DNA from: Marinobacterium ramblicola
GTDB lineage: Bacteria > Pseudomonadota > Gammaproteobacteria > Pseudomonadales > Balneatricaceae
Reading direction: 5' to 3'
Length of the DNA: 64,000 nt
NCBI RefSeq assembly: GCF_019084545.1
Contig: NZ_JAHREP010000009.1
Span: forward strand, 102,776-166,775
Made by a program: the position numbers and the translations under genes. Positions 16,267 through 25,151 of the stretch are shown one piece after another. The first letter of the stretch is position 1, and every line of letters begins with the position of its first letter. The notes beneath the pieces are model-generated. The model was given only the letters and a program-made list of their open reading frames with translations. It ran no database searches and was not told the DNA's origin.

Positions 16267-17553
16267 ATGAGCGTCTCACGACTTGTCGCGACCTTGCTGG
16301 TGGTAATCCTTGCCCTGCAGACAGGTTGCAGCGTATCTCCGCTTATCTCGAACACCGACTACCAAGCCTCCGTTGGGCGTGTCGCTATCGTGTCGATCAA
16401 CGAGCAACCGGATATCGCGTTTGAAGGTTTTTCCCGCAATAAAGCCGCCGGTGCGGCAAAAGGTGCGGGCACGGGTTTTATCGGGTGTATGGAGCTGCTG
16501 GGCCAGGGAAGCTGCAGTGGTTCTGTTTGTGGCGCTTTTTACCTGCTATGGCTGGGCGTATGTGGGGTTAGCGGTGTGGTGGGCGGCATAGCAGGATCGG
16601 CTAAAGCCGAGTCGTCGAGCGAGGTCGAACGAGCTGAAGACCGGATGGGTGGCCATCTTAGTGCCGAATCGATCCAGAAGTCACTTGGAGACGAGTTGAT
16701 ACTGGTGGCGCAGGCCAGGGGAACCAACCTGGCCCTACCCGACCTGAGCCAGCTGCCACCAAGCGGCGAAGCCCATGATTACCGCACGTTTTCCGGTAAG
16801 GCCGACACAGTACTGGAGGTTGCGCTTACGCATGCCGGCACAAGAGGCAGCGGCATTAATCCCCCATTACAACTGACAATGACCGCCCATGTGCGCTTGG
16901 TAAGCACCGTCGACAACAGCTTAATAGAGGAAGTGGACTACACCTATGGGGGTGCCAGCTATACACTGCAAAACTGGTCTGCCGATGGCGCAAAGCGGCT
17001 CTTGCGAGGGCTTCAAGCCGGCTATATCGCGCTGGCTTACCACATTCACGATAGCCTGTTGATGCTCTATCCGTTCCCTGACCGCAATCCGAACGCAATC
17101 GGACTGTTTGTCGCGGCATTCGGTCTCGCCCCCGAAGAGCCTCCAACCCGCGGTCAGTTAACAGGAGACAAACTCTTCGGCGAGATATTTGAGTGGGCGC
17201 GTTCGAGCGGCACTCGCCCCACGCTGCGGTGGCAGGCATTTCCACGTGATGCCGACAGAGCCGCAGCCCCTGAGGATATGGCAGCGGTCCGCGATGTGCG
17301 CTACGACCTGATCATTGCGCAGGAACGAAATATGACACCCGGTGAGATCGTGTACTGGCGGGAAGGACTGCCGTATAACAGTCACACACTGACTCAGAGT
17401 CTTAAGCCCGATACCCGCTACTTCTGGAGTGTCCGGGCACGTTTCAAACTCAATGGTCGAGATCGAGTAACCGAGTGGGGCGGCGTGAATCTGCCGGCGC
17501 TTGAACAGTTCACGGCTCCGTCGACCAGCTCCTATCGTTTCAAGACACCCTGA
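16267..17553 (+). CDS. putative outer-membrane/periplasmic lipoprotein of unknown function
   Basis: This 428-residue lipoprotein starts with the signal sequence MSVSRLVATLLVVILALQTGC, whose lipobox LQTGC puts the acylated cysteine near residue 21. Around residues 65-115 is a Gly/Ala/Cys-rich hydrophobic stretch (CGVSGVVGGIAGSAKA) that could act as a glycine-zipper-like membrane segment. The C-terminal part (about 330-425) looks like a fibronectin-III-type repeat, with LKPDTRYFWSVRARF. Function unknown. The start at 16267 was chosen because it gives a proper lipoprotein signal. No clear ribosome site is visible. Confidence 0.7.
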   Translation: MSVSRLVATLLVVILALQTGCSVSPLISNTDYQASVGRVAIVSINEQPDIAFEGFSRNKAAGAAKGAGTGFIGCMELLGQGSCSGSVCGAFYLLWLGVCGVSGVVGGIAGSAKAESSSEVERAEDRMGGHLSAESIQKSLGDELILVAQARGTNLALPDLSQLPPSGEAHDYRTFSGKADTVLEVALTHAGTRGSGINPPLQLTMTAHVRLVSTVDNSLIEEVDYTYGGASYTLQNWSADGAKRLLRGLQAGYIALAYHIHDSLLMLYPFPDRNPNAIGLFVAAFGLAPEEPPTRGQLTGDKLFGEIFEWARSSGTRPTLRWQAFPRDADRAAAPEDMAAVRDVRYDLIIAQERNMTPGEIVYWREGLPYNSHTLTQSLKPDTRYFWSVRARFKLNGRDRVTEWGGVNLPALEQFTAPSTSSYRFKTP

Positions 17554-17616
17554 CTTGATCTACACAGGCAGACAAGTCAGGTACGTCCTAAAACTGACCT
17601 TTCACACTGTTACGTT

Positions 17617-18807
17617 TTATTGAGCCACGACTCCCACTGGCCCGAGGGTTCCGCGGCGGATATAGAGCCCAAGGCCAACCAAGAGCAGGGATACCGCGGC
17701 CAGCAACATAAATCCCGGCTGCAGTACACCGCTGATGTCGCGGATAGTACCGAGCAACAGGTTGCCGAGCGTTCCACCCAGGCCGAAGGTCACCATGCAG
17801 ATACCGCTTATCTGCATGGTCGCCGTTGCCGAGTAGTGCTGGTTGACCCAACCGGCCACGATCCCCCACATCGGGAAATACATCAGGCCGTAACCGAAGC
17901 TGGCGAGCAAAACCATCTTCGCCGGGTTGAACGCGAATGCGAGCTGACCGGCAGCGAAGACCGCAAAGATCAACAGCAAGGCGCTGGCGTGCCCCTTTTG
18001 ATCAGCGAATTTACCGGTTACGAAGCCTGCCACCATTCCGGTTATCCCCACCGTGGTCCAGCTGTATCCGCCAAGTTCAGCCGGCAGGCCCAACTCCTCA
18101 AGATAGGTGTTCAACCAGTTGGAGAACGGCATGGTGCAGAAACCGACCAGAAAGCAGATGGCACAAGCAAAAAAGGCGGTTCGCTCAGTAAACAGCGTGC
18201 GCAGGAGTTTTGATATGGCGATCGAGTGGTCATGGGACACGGCTATTTGAGGATCGGGATCCTGCAGTTTACGCAGCATCAACCAGGTGACGACAAGTAC
18301 CAGCGCGCCCATCGCGCCTGCCAGTCGCCAACTGCTCTCCCAGCCCCAGATCGGTACGATCCAGAGGATCACCAACCCGCTGATGCCATAGCCCCAGGCG
18401 GTGCCGCTGGAAGCACTGGACAAGTAGGTTGAACGGCGCTCACGGGGCGCGCAGCGGCTGATAATTTCGACGATCGCGCCCCAGCTCATGGCGGCACTGG
18501 CGGCCATGAAGATCAGGGCTGTGATAATGGTGACCGGTTCACGCAGCAACGGCATGCTAAACAGTAAGGAGGTCGACACCGTGCCACTGACCAGCGCCAC
18601 CTTGCGAGTCCCCAAACGCGGACCGATAAGGCCAAGAATCATGGCGCCTACCAGATAGGCGAGCTGAGTCAGCGCACCGGCTAACGCCAGGTGCCAATAG
18701 CTCAGGCCTGTTGAGTCGCGCATCAGCGGTACAAGCGCTGCGAACAGAAACATGCCGAAGCCGTGGCTGACCACCTGATTCATACCAAAGACAACCGCCA
18801 TACGCAT
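17617..18807 (-). CDS. MFS transporter
   Basis: This is a 396-residue inner-membrane major facilitator with about 12 hydrophobic segments. After the second helix comes the loop GLIGPRLGTRKVALVSG, a variant of the MFS motif between TM2 and TM3, and the second half has TGKFADQKGHASALLL at the equivalent place. It is closest in feel to uncharacterised permeases of the CynX/YbfB type, and the substrate is unknown. It is divergent from a LysR regulator 129 bases away, which very probably controls it. The direction of transport is not evident. Confidence 0.8.
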   Translation of the reverse strand: MRMAVVFGMNQVVSHGFGMFLFAALVPLMRDSTGLSYWHLALAGALTQLAYLVGAMILGLIGPRLGTRKVALVSGTVSTSLLFSMPLLREPVTIITALIFMAASAAMSWGAIVEIISRCAPRERRSTYLSSASSGTAWGYGISGLVILWIVPIWGWESSWRLAGAMGALVLVVTWLMLRKLQDPDPQIAVSHDHSIAISKLLRTLFTERTAFFACAICFLVGFCTMPFSNWLNTYLEELGLPAELGGYSWTTVGITGMVAGFVTGKFADQKGHASALLLIFAVFAAGQLAFAFNPAKMVLLASFGYGLMYFPMWGIVAGWVNQHYSATATMQISGICMVTFGLGGTLGNLLLGTIRDISGVLQPGFMLLAAVSLLLVGLGLYIRRGTLGPVGVVAQ

Positions 18808-18936
18808 TTAGAGGACTCCATCAGATACGGGGTGGCGCTACCCCCGTAGCGCCGAGGAGGTCACATTAATTGCTTGCCAGACTTCATGAAAGCGAATTAT
18901 ATTTAGCTCTACGTTCATATATATTGAATTCTAGAG

Positions 18937-19785
18937 ATGACCGATCTCCCCATCACTCTGCTACGTACCTTTGTCGTGGTTGCTGAAACCCTGAACCTGA
19001 CCACCGCCGCAAGTCGGCTACACCGTGCGCCGTCCACAATAAGCATGCAAATCAACCGCTTGGAGAGCCTGGTAACCGCCCCCCTGCTGCAACGCGGTCA
19101 GTACGGCGTAAGGCTCACCGCTGCCGGTGAACAGCTCAAGTCTCACGCGCAACAGCTGCTTGCACTGCACGACAGGATTATGGGCGGGTTTCAGAACGCG
19201 GATATAACCGGCAAGGTACGTCTTGGCACCCACGATCTCTATATCACCCGTGCCCTTACCCCTCTGTTGGAGAGCTATGGCGTCAGCTATCCCGAAGCGG
19301 AACTTGAGGTTGTCTGCGACCATCGTCCGGGGCATCTTGCCGCGCTCGTTGACGACGGCCGCCTGGATCTGGCGCTGGTCGAGATGCCGGCGCTTTCCGA
19401 TGGTGGAGTGCGGCTTAGCCGGGACCGGCTGGTCTGGGTTGGCGCCGAGGCGCATCCGTTACACCTGCAGGAGACTATCCCATTGGCGGTGTTTCCCGAA
19501 GGCTGTTTCTATCGAGACTCGGCAACCAAGGCGTTGCAACGGATCGACAAGCCCTATCGCATCACCTTTACCAGCCACAGCCGCTCGGGCGTTCTCGCCG
19601 CCGTGCGAGCAGGTATCGGAATCGGGGTATGCCCGGAGTCGGCCCTGGAGCCTGGGCTGGTGGTGCTCGATGAGGACCTTCCGGCCCTGCCGCAGACCGA
19701 TACCACCCTGTTCATTGCCGACCAGGTGAACGCGGCGACCGCCCGGCTGGCCCAGACCATCGAGGAGAGCCCGCTGTTTCGATAG
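18937..19785 (+). CDS. LysR-family transcriptional regulator
   Basis: This 282-residue regulator has an N-terminal winged HTH (TLLRTFVVVAETLNLTTAAS with SRLHRAPSTISMQINRLES, residues about 8-50) and a C-terminal periplasmic-binding-like effector domain (about 90-280). Length is slightly short for the family (about 300). It is divergent from the MFS transporter, the classic arrangement for a LysR regulator and its target. The co-inducer is unknown. It converges with the Cfa-like gene, with six bases between stops. Confidence 0.85.
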   Translation: MTDLPITLLRTFVVVAETLNLTTAASRLHRAPSTISMQINRLESLVTAPLLQRGQYGVRLTAAGEQLKSHAQQLLALHDRIMGGFQNADITGKVRLGTHDLYITRALTPLLESYGVSYPEAELEVVCDHRPGHLAALVDDGRLDLALVEMPALSDGGVRLSRDRLVWVGAEAHPLHLQETIPLAVFPEGCFYRDSATKALQRIDKPYRITFTSHSRSGVLAAVRAGIGIGVCPESALEPGLVVLDEDLPALPQTDTTLFIADQVNAATARLAQTIEESPLFR

Positions 19786-19791
19786 ATCTCC

Positions 19792-21036
19792 TCAGGCACG
19801 GGTCAATACAAACAGGCCGACATCGATACACTTCTCTCTGAACCCACCCTCGCAGTACGCGAGATAGTAGCGCCACATACGGTAGAAGTGTCGGTCGAAG
19901 CCCTGCGCTTCGATATTGGTGTAGTTGCGCTCGAAAGCCTCCGCCCAGTGCTTCAGGGTACGGGCATAGTCGAGCCCGAACATCTGCTGATGCTCCAGCC
20001 TCAAACCATGCTGGTTGAACTTGTGACGTAGCGCTTCGACCGATGGCAGCATGCCGCCGGGAAAGATATAGCGCTGAATGAAGTCGGCCTGCTTTCGGTA
20101 GCTGTGAAAGCGCTGATCGTCGATGGTGATGATCTGCAATACCGCCCGCCCCTCGGGTTTCAGGATCCTCTTCAGCTGCTCAAAATAGGTGTCCCAGTGC
20201 CGCTCGCCAACCGCCTCGAACATCTCGATCGATACCACCGCGTCGTACTGCCCATCAAGATCGCGGTAGTCGGTCAAGCTTAGCTCGACCTGCGCGTCCA
20301 GGGAGGCGGAGCGGATCCGCTGTTGCGCCCAGGCCAGCTGCTCCTTGGACAACGTGACGCCGTGTACCTGCCGCCCCGCTTGCGCCGTCTGCTCGGCGAA
20401 GCCACCCCAGCCGCAGCCGATCTCACAGATGCGATCGCCGGGTTGAGTCTGGGTCAACTCGAGGATGCGGCGATTTTTCGCCCCCTGCGCCTCCTGGAGC
20501 GACATCGTCGGCTCGCTGAACAGTGCCGCCGAGTAGGTCATGGAGGGATCGAGCCACTGGCGATAGAACGCGTTACCCAGGTCGTAGTGGGCAGCGATAT
20601 TGCGCCGACTCCCCTCGCGATGATTGTCCCGACTGCGGTGGTAACGGTTGTGCTGCAGATCGGATAGCAGCCGCAACCGGCCCATGGACTCGAGAGAATG
20701 CTCGTAGCGTGCGCCCCACTGAATCAACGCGGTCAGGTCAGGGCTATCCCAATCGCCCTGCAGGTAGGCTTCGGACCAGCCGTTGAGTCCGCCGGTAATC
20801 AGCTTGCGCAGCGCGCGGTAGTTATTCAGTGTCAGACTGGCGAAGGGCTGCCTGTCGCCGAAGCGATAGCAATTTCCGCTGGGGAGCCGCAGTTGCAGGG
20901 TTCCACGGTTGCCATCGATACGTGAGCGCAGCCGGCCGATCAGCCAGCGCTCCAACAAACCGGGTGTCTGCTCTCGCGCTTGTGTCGTGCAGCGCTCGCC
21001 CTGTACTTCGGCGGTTTTATACTCATATAACTTCAT
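19792..21036 (-). CDS. cyclopropane-fatty-acyl-phospholipid synthase family methyltransferase
   Basis: This 414-residue SAM-dependent methyltransferase acts on acyl chains of membrane phospholipids. It shows the CFA-family segment HYDLGNAFYRQWLDPSMTYS, the SAM motif CEIGCGWGGFAEQTA, VSIEMFEAVGERHW and FIQRYIFPGGMLPS. It is the last gene of a three-gene minus-strand operon (overlap of 14 bases with DUF1365) beside an ECF sigma/ChrR pair. In Rhodobacter sphaeroides the homologous ChrR-regulated Cfa-like enzyme UfaM methylates unsaturated chains toward furan fatty acids. A true cyclopropane synthase is the alternative. Confidence 0.85.
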   Translation of the reverse strand: MKLYEYKTAEVQGERCTTQAREQTPGLLERWLIGRLRSRIDGNRGTLQLRLPSGNCYRFGDRQPFASLTLNNYRALRKLITGGLNGWSEAYLQGDWDSPDLTALIQWGARYEHSLESMGRLRLLSDLQHNRYHRSRDNHREGSRRNIAAHYDLGNAFYRQWLDPSMTYSAALFSEPTMSLQEAQGAKNRRILELTQTQPGDRICEIGCGWGGFAEQTAQAGRQVHGVTLSKEQLAWAQQRIRSASLDAQVELSLTDYRDLDGQYDAVVSIEMFEAVGERHWDTYFEQLKRILKPEGRAVLQIITIDDQRFHSYRKQADFIQRYIFPGGMLPSVEALRHKFNQHGLRLEHQQMFGLDYARTLKHWAEAFERNYTNIEAQGFDRHFYRMWRYYLAYCEGGFREKCIDVGLFVLTRA

Positions 21037-21826
21037 AGTGTCTGACTCCGTTCTTATCCTGCCAACTGACGCTTAATCGATGACCGTTTTGGTGCCGATA
21101 AACGGGAACGCCCTTAAGCCAGAGGCGAAGCGCCTCCCAGTGGATGCCTGCGATCACTTTTAGCGTCATCATCGGGTAGCGAAAAAAGAGCCCTAACGGG
21201 GACCAGCGACCAAGCGTCTGCGACTTGCCTGTAAACGTAGCGTGCAGCAGCCGCCGATCGACCGCGTGCTGACTGATACATACCGCGATCCTCTCCGCCG
21301 GGGGCTGGATGCGGAAGTTGTAATCGGAGACCGGCGGGGTAAAGGGGCTCACATACATCGACTTGCTGCACTGCTGTCGAATCGTCGTCTCGCCCTCCTC
21401 CACCTCGATCAGATAGCTGTGCCGCTCACCGAAGGTGTTGCTCACCTCATAGATCACAACGGCCAGGCGCTGCTGCCTGTCGTAGCAGAAATAGACGCTT
21501 AACGGGTTGAACACATAGCCGAGGATGCGCGGATAGCAGAGCACCATGATACGGTCGGTGGCTTCGCCGTAGCCCCGGTTATGCAGCAGCTGTTCGATCT
21601 CCCGCCGCAGCTGTCCCTTTCCTGCGCCATGATCCTTTTCATGGAAGGAGAACAGATTGAATCGGTTGAGCGAAAAGCCGTTGATCCTGCGCGCCAACTC
21701 GGGCAGCTCATCCAGATCGAGCAGCAGGCTGAAAACCGAGTAGACAAAGCGGTGCCGTTTCGGGCTGAAACGGTGATGCATCACCTGGCCGCAGTAGGCT
21801 CTGGAGTTCAGATCTTGATCAGCCAT
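21023..21826 (-). CDS. DUF1365 family protein
   Basis: This 267-residue protein of the DUF1365 family typically sits between a flavin amine-oxidase-like gene and a Cfa-like gene, as here. Visible family motifs are MHHRFSPKRHRFVYSVF near the N-terminus, PRILGYVFNPLSVYFCYD around residue 105 and NTFGERHSYLI. Biochemical role unestablished; a part in lipid modification is inferred from context. The frame extends far upstream to 22102 in another gene's shadow, but the ATG at 21826, overlapping the upstream gene's stop by 8 bases, starts exactly where homology begins. Confidence 0.85.
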   Translation of the reverse strand: MADQDLNSRAYCGQVMHHRFSPKRHRFVYSVFSLLLDLDELPELARRINGFSLNRFNLFSFHEKDHGAGKGQLRREIEQLLHNRGYGEATDRIMVLCYPRILGYVFNPLSVYFCYDRQQRLAVVIYEVSNTFGERHSYLIEVEEGETTIRQQCSKSMYVSPFTPPVSDYNFRIQPPAERIAVCISQHAVDRRLLHATFTGKSQTLGRWSPLGLFFRYPMMTLKVIAGIHWEALRLWLKGVPVYRHQNGHRLSVSWQDKNGVRHYEVI

Positions 21827-23168
21827 GGGCAAGGTGCGCCCGTCGGTAGTCCACGTGAATCCTGCCGTTCGGCTCCGCGACCTGCCAGGGACGGCTGATA
21901 CCGCCGAGCTGCTCGGCAACGGCCAGCCCCGACTGCAGACCATCCTCATGGAAGCCGTAGCCGAAATAGGCGCCGCAGAACCAGGTCCGCTGCTGACCCT
22001 GCAGGCTCCATAGCTCACGCTGAGCATCGGCAGAGCTGGCACCAAAGGCAGGATGGTCATAAAAGAAGGTGCGGACGATACTGCCCGGTGCCGGTTCCAC
22101 AAGCGGGTTGAGCGACACGAAAATATCGCGATCTGTGGCCAGGGGCTGCAGCCGGTTCATCCAGTAGGTCACCGAGACCTTGCGCTTGCTCTCCTCCTCA
22201 CCTGAGGCCAGGTAGTTCCAGCTTGACCAAACCGCCCTGTTGCGCGGCATCAGACTTGCGTCCGTGTGCAGATAGGCGCGATTGCGCTGGTAGGGGAACT
22301 GGCCTAGCAGACGCTGCTCCCGCGGCGTTGGCGCATCAAGCAGCTTTAGCGCCTGATCGGAGTGGCAGGCCAGCACCACCTCATCGAAATACTCTCGCTT
22401 GCCATGCAGGTCCTCGACAACCACCCGATCGGGTTCGCGGATGATCCTTTGCACATGACGGTTCAGCTGTACCGGATTGCGCAGGGATGCGGTTAGCTTC
22501 TCCACGTAGCGACGGCTCCCTCCTACCACGGTACGCCATTGGGGACGGTCGCTGAGCTGAACCAGTCCGTGATTGCGACAGAAGTTCAAGAAGCTGCGGG
22601 CGGGATACTCCAACATTCGGTCGACCGGTGTTGACCAGATTGCAGCCCCCATCGGCAGAAGATGATCGTAGATAAACGCATCGCCGTACCCACCATCCCG
22701 AAGCAGCTCTCCGAGCGTGAGCCGGTCGATATCCTGCCGCCCGGCCATCCGCTCAGCATTGCGGTAGAAGCGCAGCAGATCGGCCAGCATGCGCCAAAAG
22801 CGAGGCCGCAGCAGATTCTTGCGTTGCGCGAAAAGTCCACCAAGATTGGTGCCGTTGTATTCCAGCGCGCCATCGTTGGCTGAGATAGCGAAGGTCATCT
22901 CGGTATCGCAGCACTCCACCTCCAGCAGCTTGAACAGCTCCACCAGGTTGGGGTAGTTGAGCGGATTGAACACGATAAAGCCGGTGTCGACATCCACCTG
23001 CGTCCCATCCAGCTCGAAGTTCACCGTGTTGCTGTGGCCGCCAAGCCGGTCATCCTTCTCATACAGGGTGACGTCATGATAGCGGTTCAGCAGCCAGGCG
23101 CTGCTGAGGCCGGAGATACCTGAGCCAATCACAGCGATCTTCTTCGGGTTTAGTGCTCTAATATTCAT
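21819..23168 (-). CDS. FAD-dependent amine-oxidase-like protein (possible acyl-chain desaturase/oxidase)
   Basis: This 449-residue flavoprotein has the dinucleotide motif KIAVIGSGISGLSSAWLL followed by LYEKDDRLGGHSNTV, typical of COG2907 flavin-containing amine-oxidase-like proteins. The family is a partner of DUF1365 and Cfa-like genes. In Rhodobacter the methylated-diene step of furan fatty acid synthesis is carried out by a desaturase, UfaD, encoded with such genes; equivalence here is inference. It is the first gene of the operon. A TGATCC-type promoter lies about 30-60 bases upstream. Confidence 0.8.
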   Translation of the reverse strand: MNIRALNPKKIAVIGSGISGLSSAWLLNRYHDVTLYEKDDRLGGHSNTVNFELDGTQVDVDTGFIVFNPLNYPNLVELFKLLEVECCDTEMTFAISANDGALEYNGTNLGGLFAQRKNLLRPRFWRMLADLLRFYRNAERMAGRQDIDRLTLGELLRDGGYGDAFIYDHLLPMGAAIWSTPVDRMLEYPARSFLNFCRNHGLVQLSDRPQWRTVVGGSRRYVEKLTASLRNPVQLNRHVQRIIREPDRVVVEDLHGKREYFDEVVLACHSDQALKLLDAPTPREQRLLGQFPYQRNRAYLHTDASLMPRNRAVWSSWNYLASGEEESKRKVSVTYWMNRLQPLATDRDIFVSLNPLVEPAPGSIVRTFFYDHPAFGASSADAQRELWSLQGQQRTWFCGAYFGYGFHEDGLQSGLAVAEQLGGISRPWQVAEPNGRIHVDYRRAHLAHG

Positions 23169-23196
23169 GGGCTGACATTCATCTGCGGTTTTTACG

Positions 23197-23226
23197 CTTT
23201 AACGCAACGCCGAAGGAATTGGATCA
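23197..23226 (-). promoter_or_regulatory. putative ECF sigma (ChrR-type) promoter for the lipid operon
   Basis: On the minus strand TGATCC (23226-23221), an 18-base spacer and TTAAAG (23202-23197) stand about 30 bases before the ATG of the FAD gene. TGATC is the recalled -35 of the Rhodobacter sigma-E/ChrR regulon. The same -35 and spacing recur on the other strand at 23252 and 24570. Confidence 0.55.
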
Positions 23227-23251
23227 CTCTTCGCTCAAATGAAATTAACGG

Positions 23252-23281
23252 TGATCCAAAACGGACCAGGGGTCGTAGTGA
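23252..23281 (+). promoter_or_regulatory. putative ECF sigma autoregulatory promoter
   Basis: TGATCC (23252-23257), 18 bases, then TAGTGA (23276-23281). If used, transcription would begin near 23288, leaving the GTG at 23311, with its GGGAG ribosome site, as the first available start of the sigma gene. The identical -35/spacing/-10 appears before the DUF3833 gene. Confidence 0.6.
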
Positions 23282-23310
23282 TGGAAAAAGCAAATGAGTC
23301 GGGAGACAGC

Positions 23311-23889
23311 GTGAACAGGGTTGTGCCTTTGCCTTCATCGCGAACGTGTGACGACACCGACTGGTCGCAGCTGTTGGCCAGAATGGCTGAAACCGGTGAT
23401 CGGGCGTTGTTCGTGCAGATTTTTCGGCATTACGGACCTCTATTGAAAAGCTACATGCTTCGTCTGGGCGTGCTGGATTCGGTTGTAGAAGAGCTGGTCC
23501 AGGAGTCGATGCTGACAATCTGGCGTAAAGCAAAGACGTTTAACCCGGAGCGAGCCGAGGCCGGCGCCTGGATCTATACCCTGGCGCGCAACAAGGCGAT
23601 CGACTGGATGCGTAAGCAGAAATACCCCACCTACTCGCTGGAAGGGCATGAGGAGGAGCCGCAGGAGGGCGAAACGGAACCCGGCGAGCTTCACTTGATA
23701 CGGCACAAAATGAAAACCGCACTGAATGAACTGCCGCCCGAGCAGGCGCAGGTGATCTACATGTCCTATTACGAGGGTCGCGCCCACTCCGAGATCGCTG
23801 CCAAACTGGGCATACCCTTGGGCAGCGTAAAGGCACGCATACGTCTCGCCAGCGCTAAGTTGCGCAATTTCTGGGAGGGTGAACAATGA
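23311..23889 (+). CDS. ECF-type RNA polymerase sigma factor (partner of ChrR)
   Basis: This is a group-4 sigma factor that redirects RNA polymerase to stress promoters. Region 2 is visible as YMLRLGVLDSVVEELVQESM through NPERAEAGAWIYTLARNKAIDWMRKQ, and region 4 as LPPEQAQVIYMSYYEGRAHS and EIAAKLGIPLGSVKARIRLA. The GTG at 23311 gives 192 residues, near the length of Rhodobacter RpoE, and has GGGAG five bases upstream. ATGs at 23281 and 23239 in the same frame would give 202 or 216 residues but overlap the predicted promoter. It overlaps chrR by four bases. Expected inducers are singlet oxygen or organic peroxides. Confidence 0.85.
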   Translation: MNRVVPLPSSRTCDDTDWSQLLARMAETGDRALFVQIFRHYGPLLKSYMLRLGVLDSVVEELVQESMLTIWRKAKTFNPERAEAGAWIYTLARNKAIDWMRKQKYPTYSLEGHEEEPQEGETEPGELHLIRHKMKTALNELPPEQAQVIYMSYYEGRAHSEIAAKLGIPLGSVKARIRLASAKLRNFWEGEQ

Positions 23890-24539
23890 ACACGATTCGA
23901 CACCATCTCGACGACGCCACCCTGCTCAGCTACAGCTCAGGGTCTTTAACCAACGCCATGGCGCTGGTTGTCGCCTGCCATCTCTCGGTCTGTGCCGACT
24001 GCCGTCGGAAAGCAGGCGAGATGGAGCTGCTCGGTGGTGAGATGCTGGAGCGCCTGCAGCCGGCCGATCTCAGCGACTCGGCGCTGCAAAACCTGCTCGA
24101 CGCCTTGGACGAAGAGCAGCCGCCTGAACCGACGACTGATGCTCCGGCCCTGCCACCTGCCGATGTCCCTGCGCCACTCTGGGCCTACATCGACAAACCG
24201 CTGGATGAGCTGGCGTGGAAAAGCCTGGCGCCTGGCTTTGCCTATGTCGATCTACCCTGCCAGGGCACCGGCGCGAGCAAGCTGTTGCGGATCGCCCCGG
24301 GCAAGTCGGTGTTACCCCACACCCATACCGGTAATGAACTGACCATGATCCTGCGCGGATCCTATGTGGATGATGTGGGCCGCTTCGCCAAAGGCGATAT
24401 CGCCGACCTCGATGACGCTATCGAGCACCAGCCGCTGGTCGACAGCCCGGAGAGCTGCATCTGCCTGGTCGCCACCGATGGCCCGCTGCGTTTCACCTCC
24501 CTGCTGGGCAGAATCGTGCAACCCCTCACAGGATTCTAA
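23886..24539 (+). CDS. chrR: ChrR-family anti-sigma factor (zinc-binding, cupin)
   Basis: ChrR holds its cognate ECF sigma factor inactive until singlet oxygen or a related stress releases it. The 217-residue protein has the N-terminal zinc anti-sigma domain with His6/7, His32, Cys36 and Cys39 (ACHLSVCADC), matching the HxxxCxxC layout. A C-terminal cupin-like domain has metal ligands in LPHTHTGNELTMILRGSY and AIEHQPLV. It is translationally coupled to the sigma gene (ATG overlaps its TGA). Both domains look intact, so regulation should be functional. Confidence 0.9.
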   Translation: MNTIRHHLDDATLLSYSSGSLTNAMALVVACHLSVCADCRRKAGEMELLGGEMLERLQPADLSDSALQNLLDALDEEQPPEPTTDAPALPPADVPAPLWAYIDKPLDELAWKSLAPGFAYVDLPCQGTGASKLLRIAPGKSVLPHTHTGNELTMILRGSYVDDVGRFAKGDIADLDDAIEHQPLVDSPESCICLVATDGPLRFTSLLGRIVQPLTGF

Positions 24540-24569
24540 CAGCGCGGGATCGGTTGCGTTTAGCGCCGC

Positions 24570-24600
24570 TGATCCGATCGCCCAACAGTCACGTAGTGAT
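24570..24600 (+). promoter_or_regulatory. putative ECF sigma promoter upstream of the DUF3833 operon
   Basis: TGATCC (24570-24575), an 18-base spacer and TAGTGA (24594-24599) repeat exactly the elements and spacing found before the sigma gene. The predicted transcript would start near 24606, 23 bases before the DUF3833 ATG at 24629. This supports an internal ChrR-regulated promoter for the downstream six-gene run. Confidence 0.6.
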
Positions 24601-24628
24601 AGGTGACTGCATTCACAGGGCGATAAGG

Positions 24629-25096
24629 ATGAGTTTTCCGGTACATTTTGATCTGTTCGAGTATTTTCGGGGCGCGACCCGCGCCTACGGACTATTCGAA
24701 ACGCCTTTCGGTCGCTGTCGGCGGCAACTGCTTATCGACCTCAGCGGCCGCGTTGAAGGCGACACCCTGATTCTGGACGAGGCTTTCGTATATGACGACG
24801 GCGAACGTCAACAGCGCACCTGGCGGATTCAACGCATCAGCCACAGCCGGTACCGCGGCACAGCCGCCGACCTATCCAAACCGGCGCTGGGCAATGTAGT
24901 GGCTAACCGTCTGCATTGGCGCTATCAGCTCAATCTTCCGGTGGGCCAGCGCTCTGTAAGAGTCGACTTCAACGATCAGATGTTTCTGATGGCCGATGAC
25001 GTGCTGATCAACCGCGCACGCCTCAGCAAGTGGGGTATTCCCATAGGCAGTGTCACGCTGGCGTTTAACCGTCTGGACAGATCCACATCCCCCTAA
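24629..25096 (+). CDS. DUF3833 family protein (no signal peptide)
   Basis: This 155-residue protein shares a pattern with the lipoprotein at 26176: FEYFRGATRAYGLFETPFGR, then a DEAFVYDDGERQQRTWRI strand set and LMADDVLINRARLSKWGIP near the C-terminus. These features mark DUF3833. The copy has no signal sequence, so it is probably cytoplasmic or membrane-peripheral. Function unknown; lipid-like ligand binding in a calycin-type barrel is a guess from the fold pattern. The frame is open from 24554, but the ATG at 24629 matches the promoter and homology. Confidence 0.75.
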   Translation: MSFPVHFDLFEYFRGATRAYGLFETPFGRCRRQLLIDLSGRVEGDTLILDEAFVYDDGERQQRTWRIQRISHSRYRGTAADLSKPALGNVVANRLHWRYQLNLPVGQRSVRVDFNDQMFLMADDVLINRARLSKWGIPIGSVTLAFNRLDRSTSP

Positions 25097-25151
25097 TCCA
25101 AAACGCGCCCTGCTACGTAGTTTGAGTACTGCGAATTCATTGGAGCAACGG

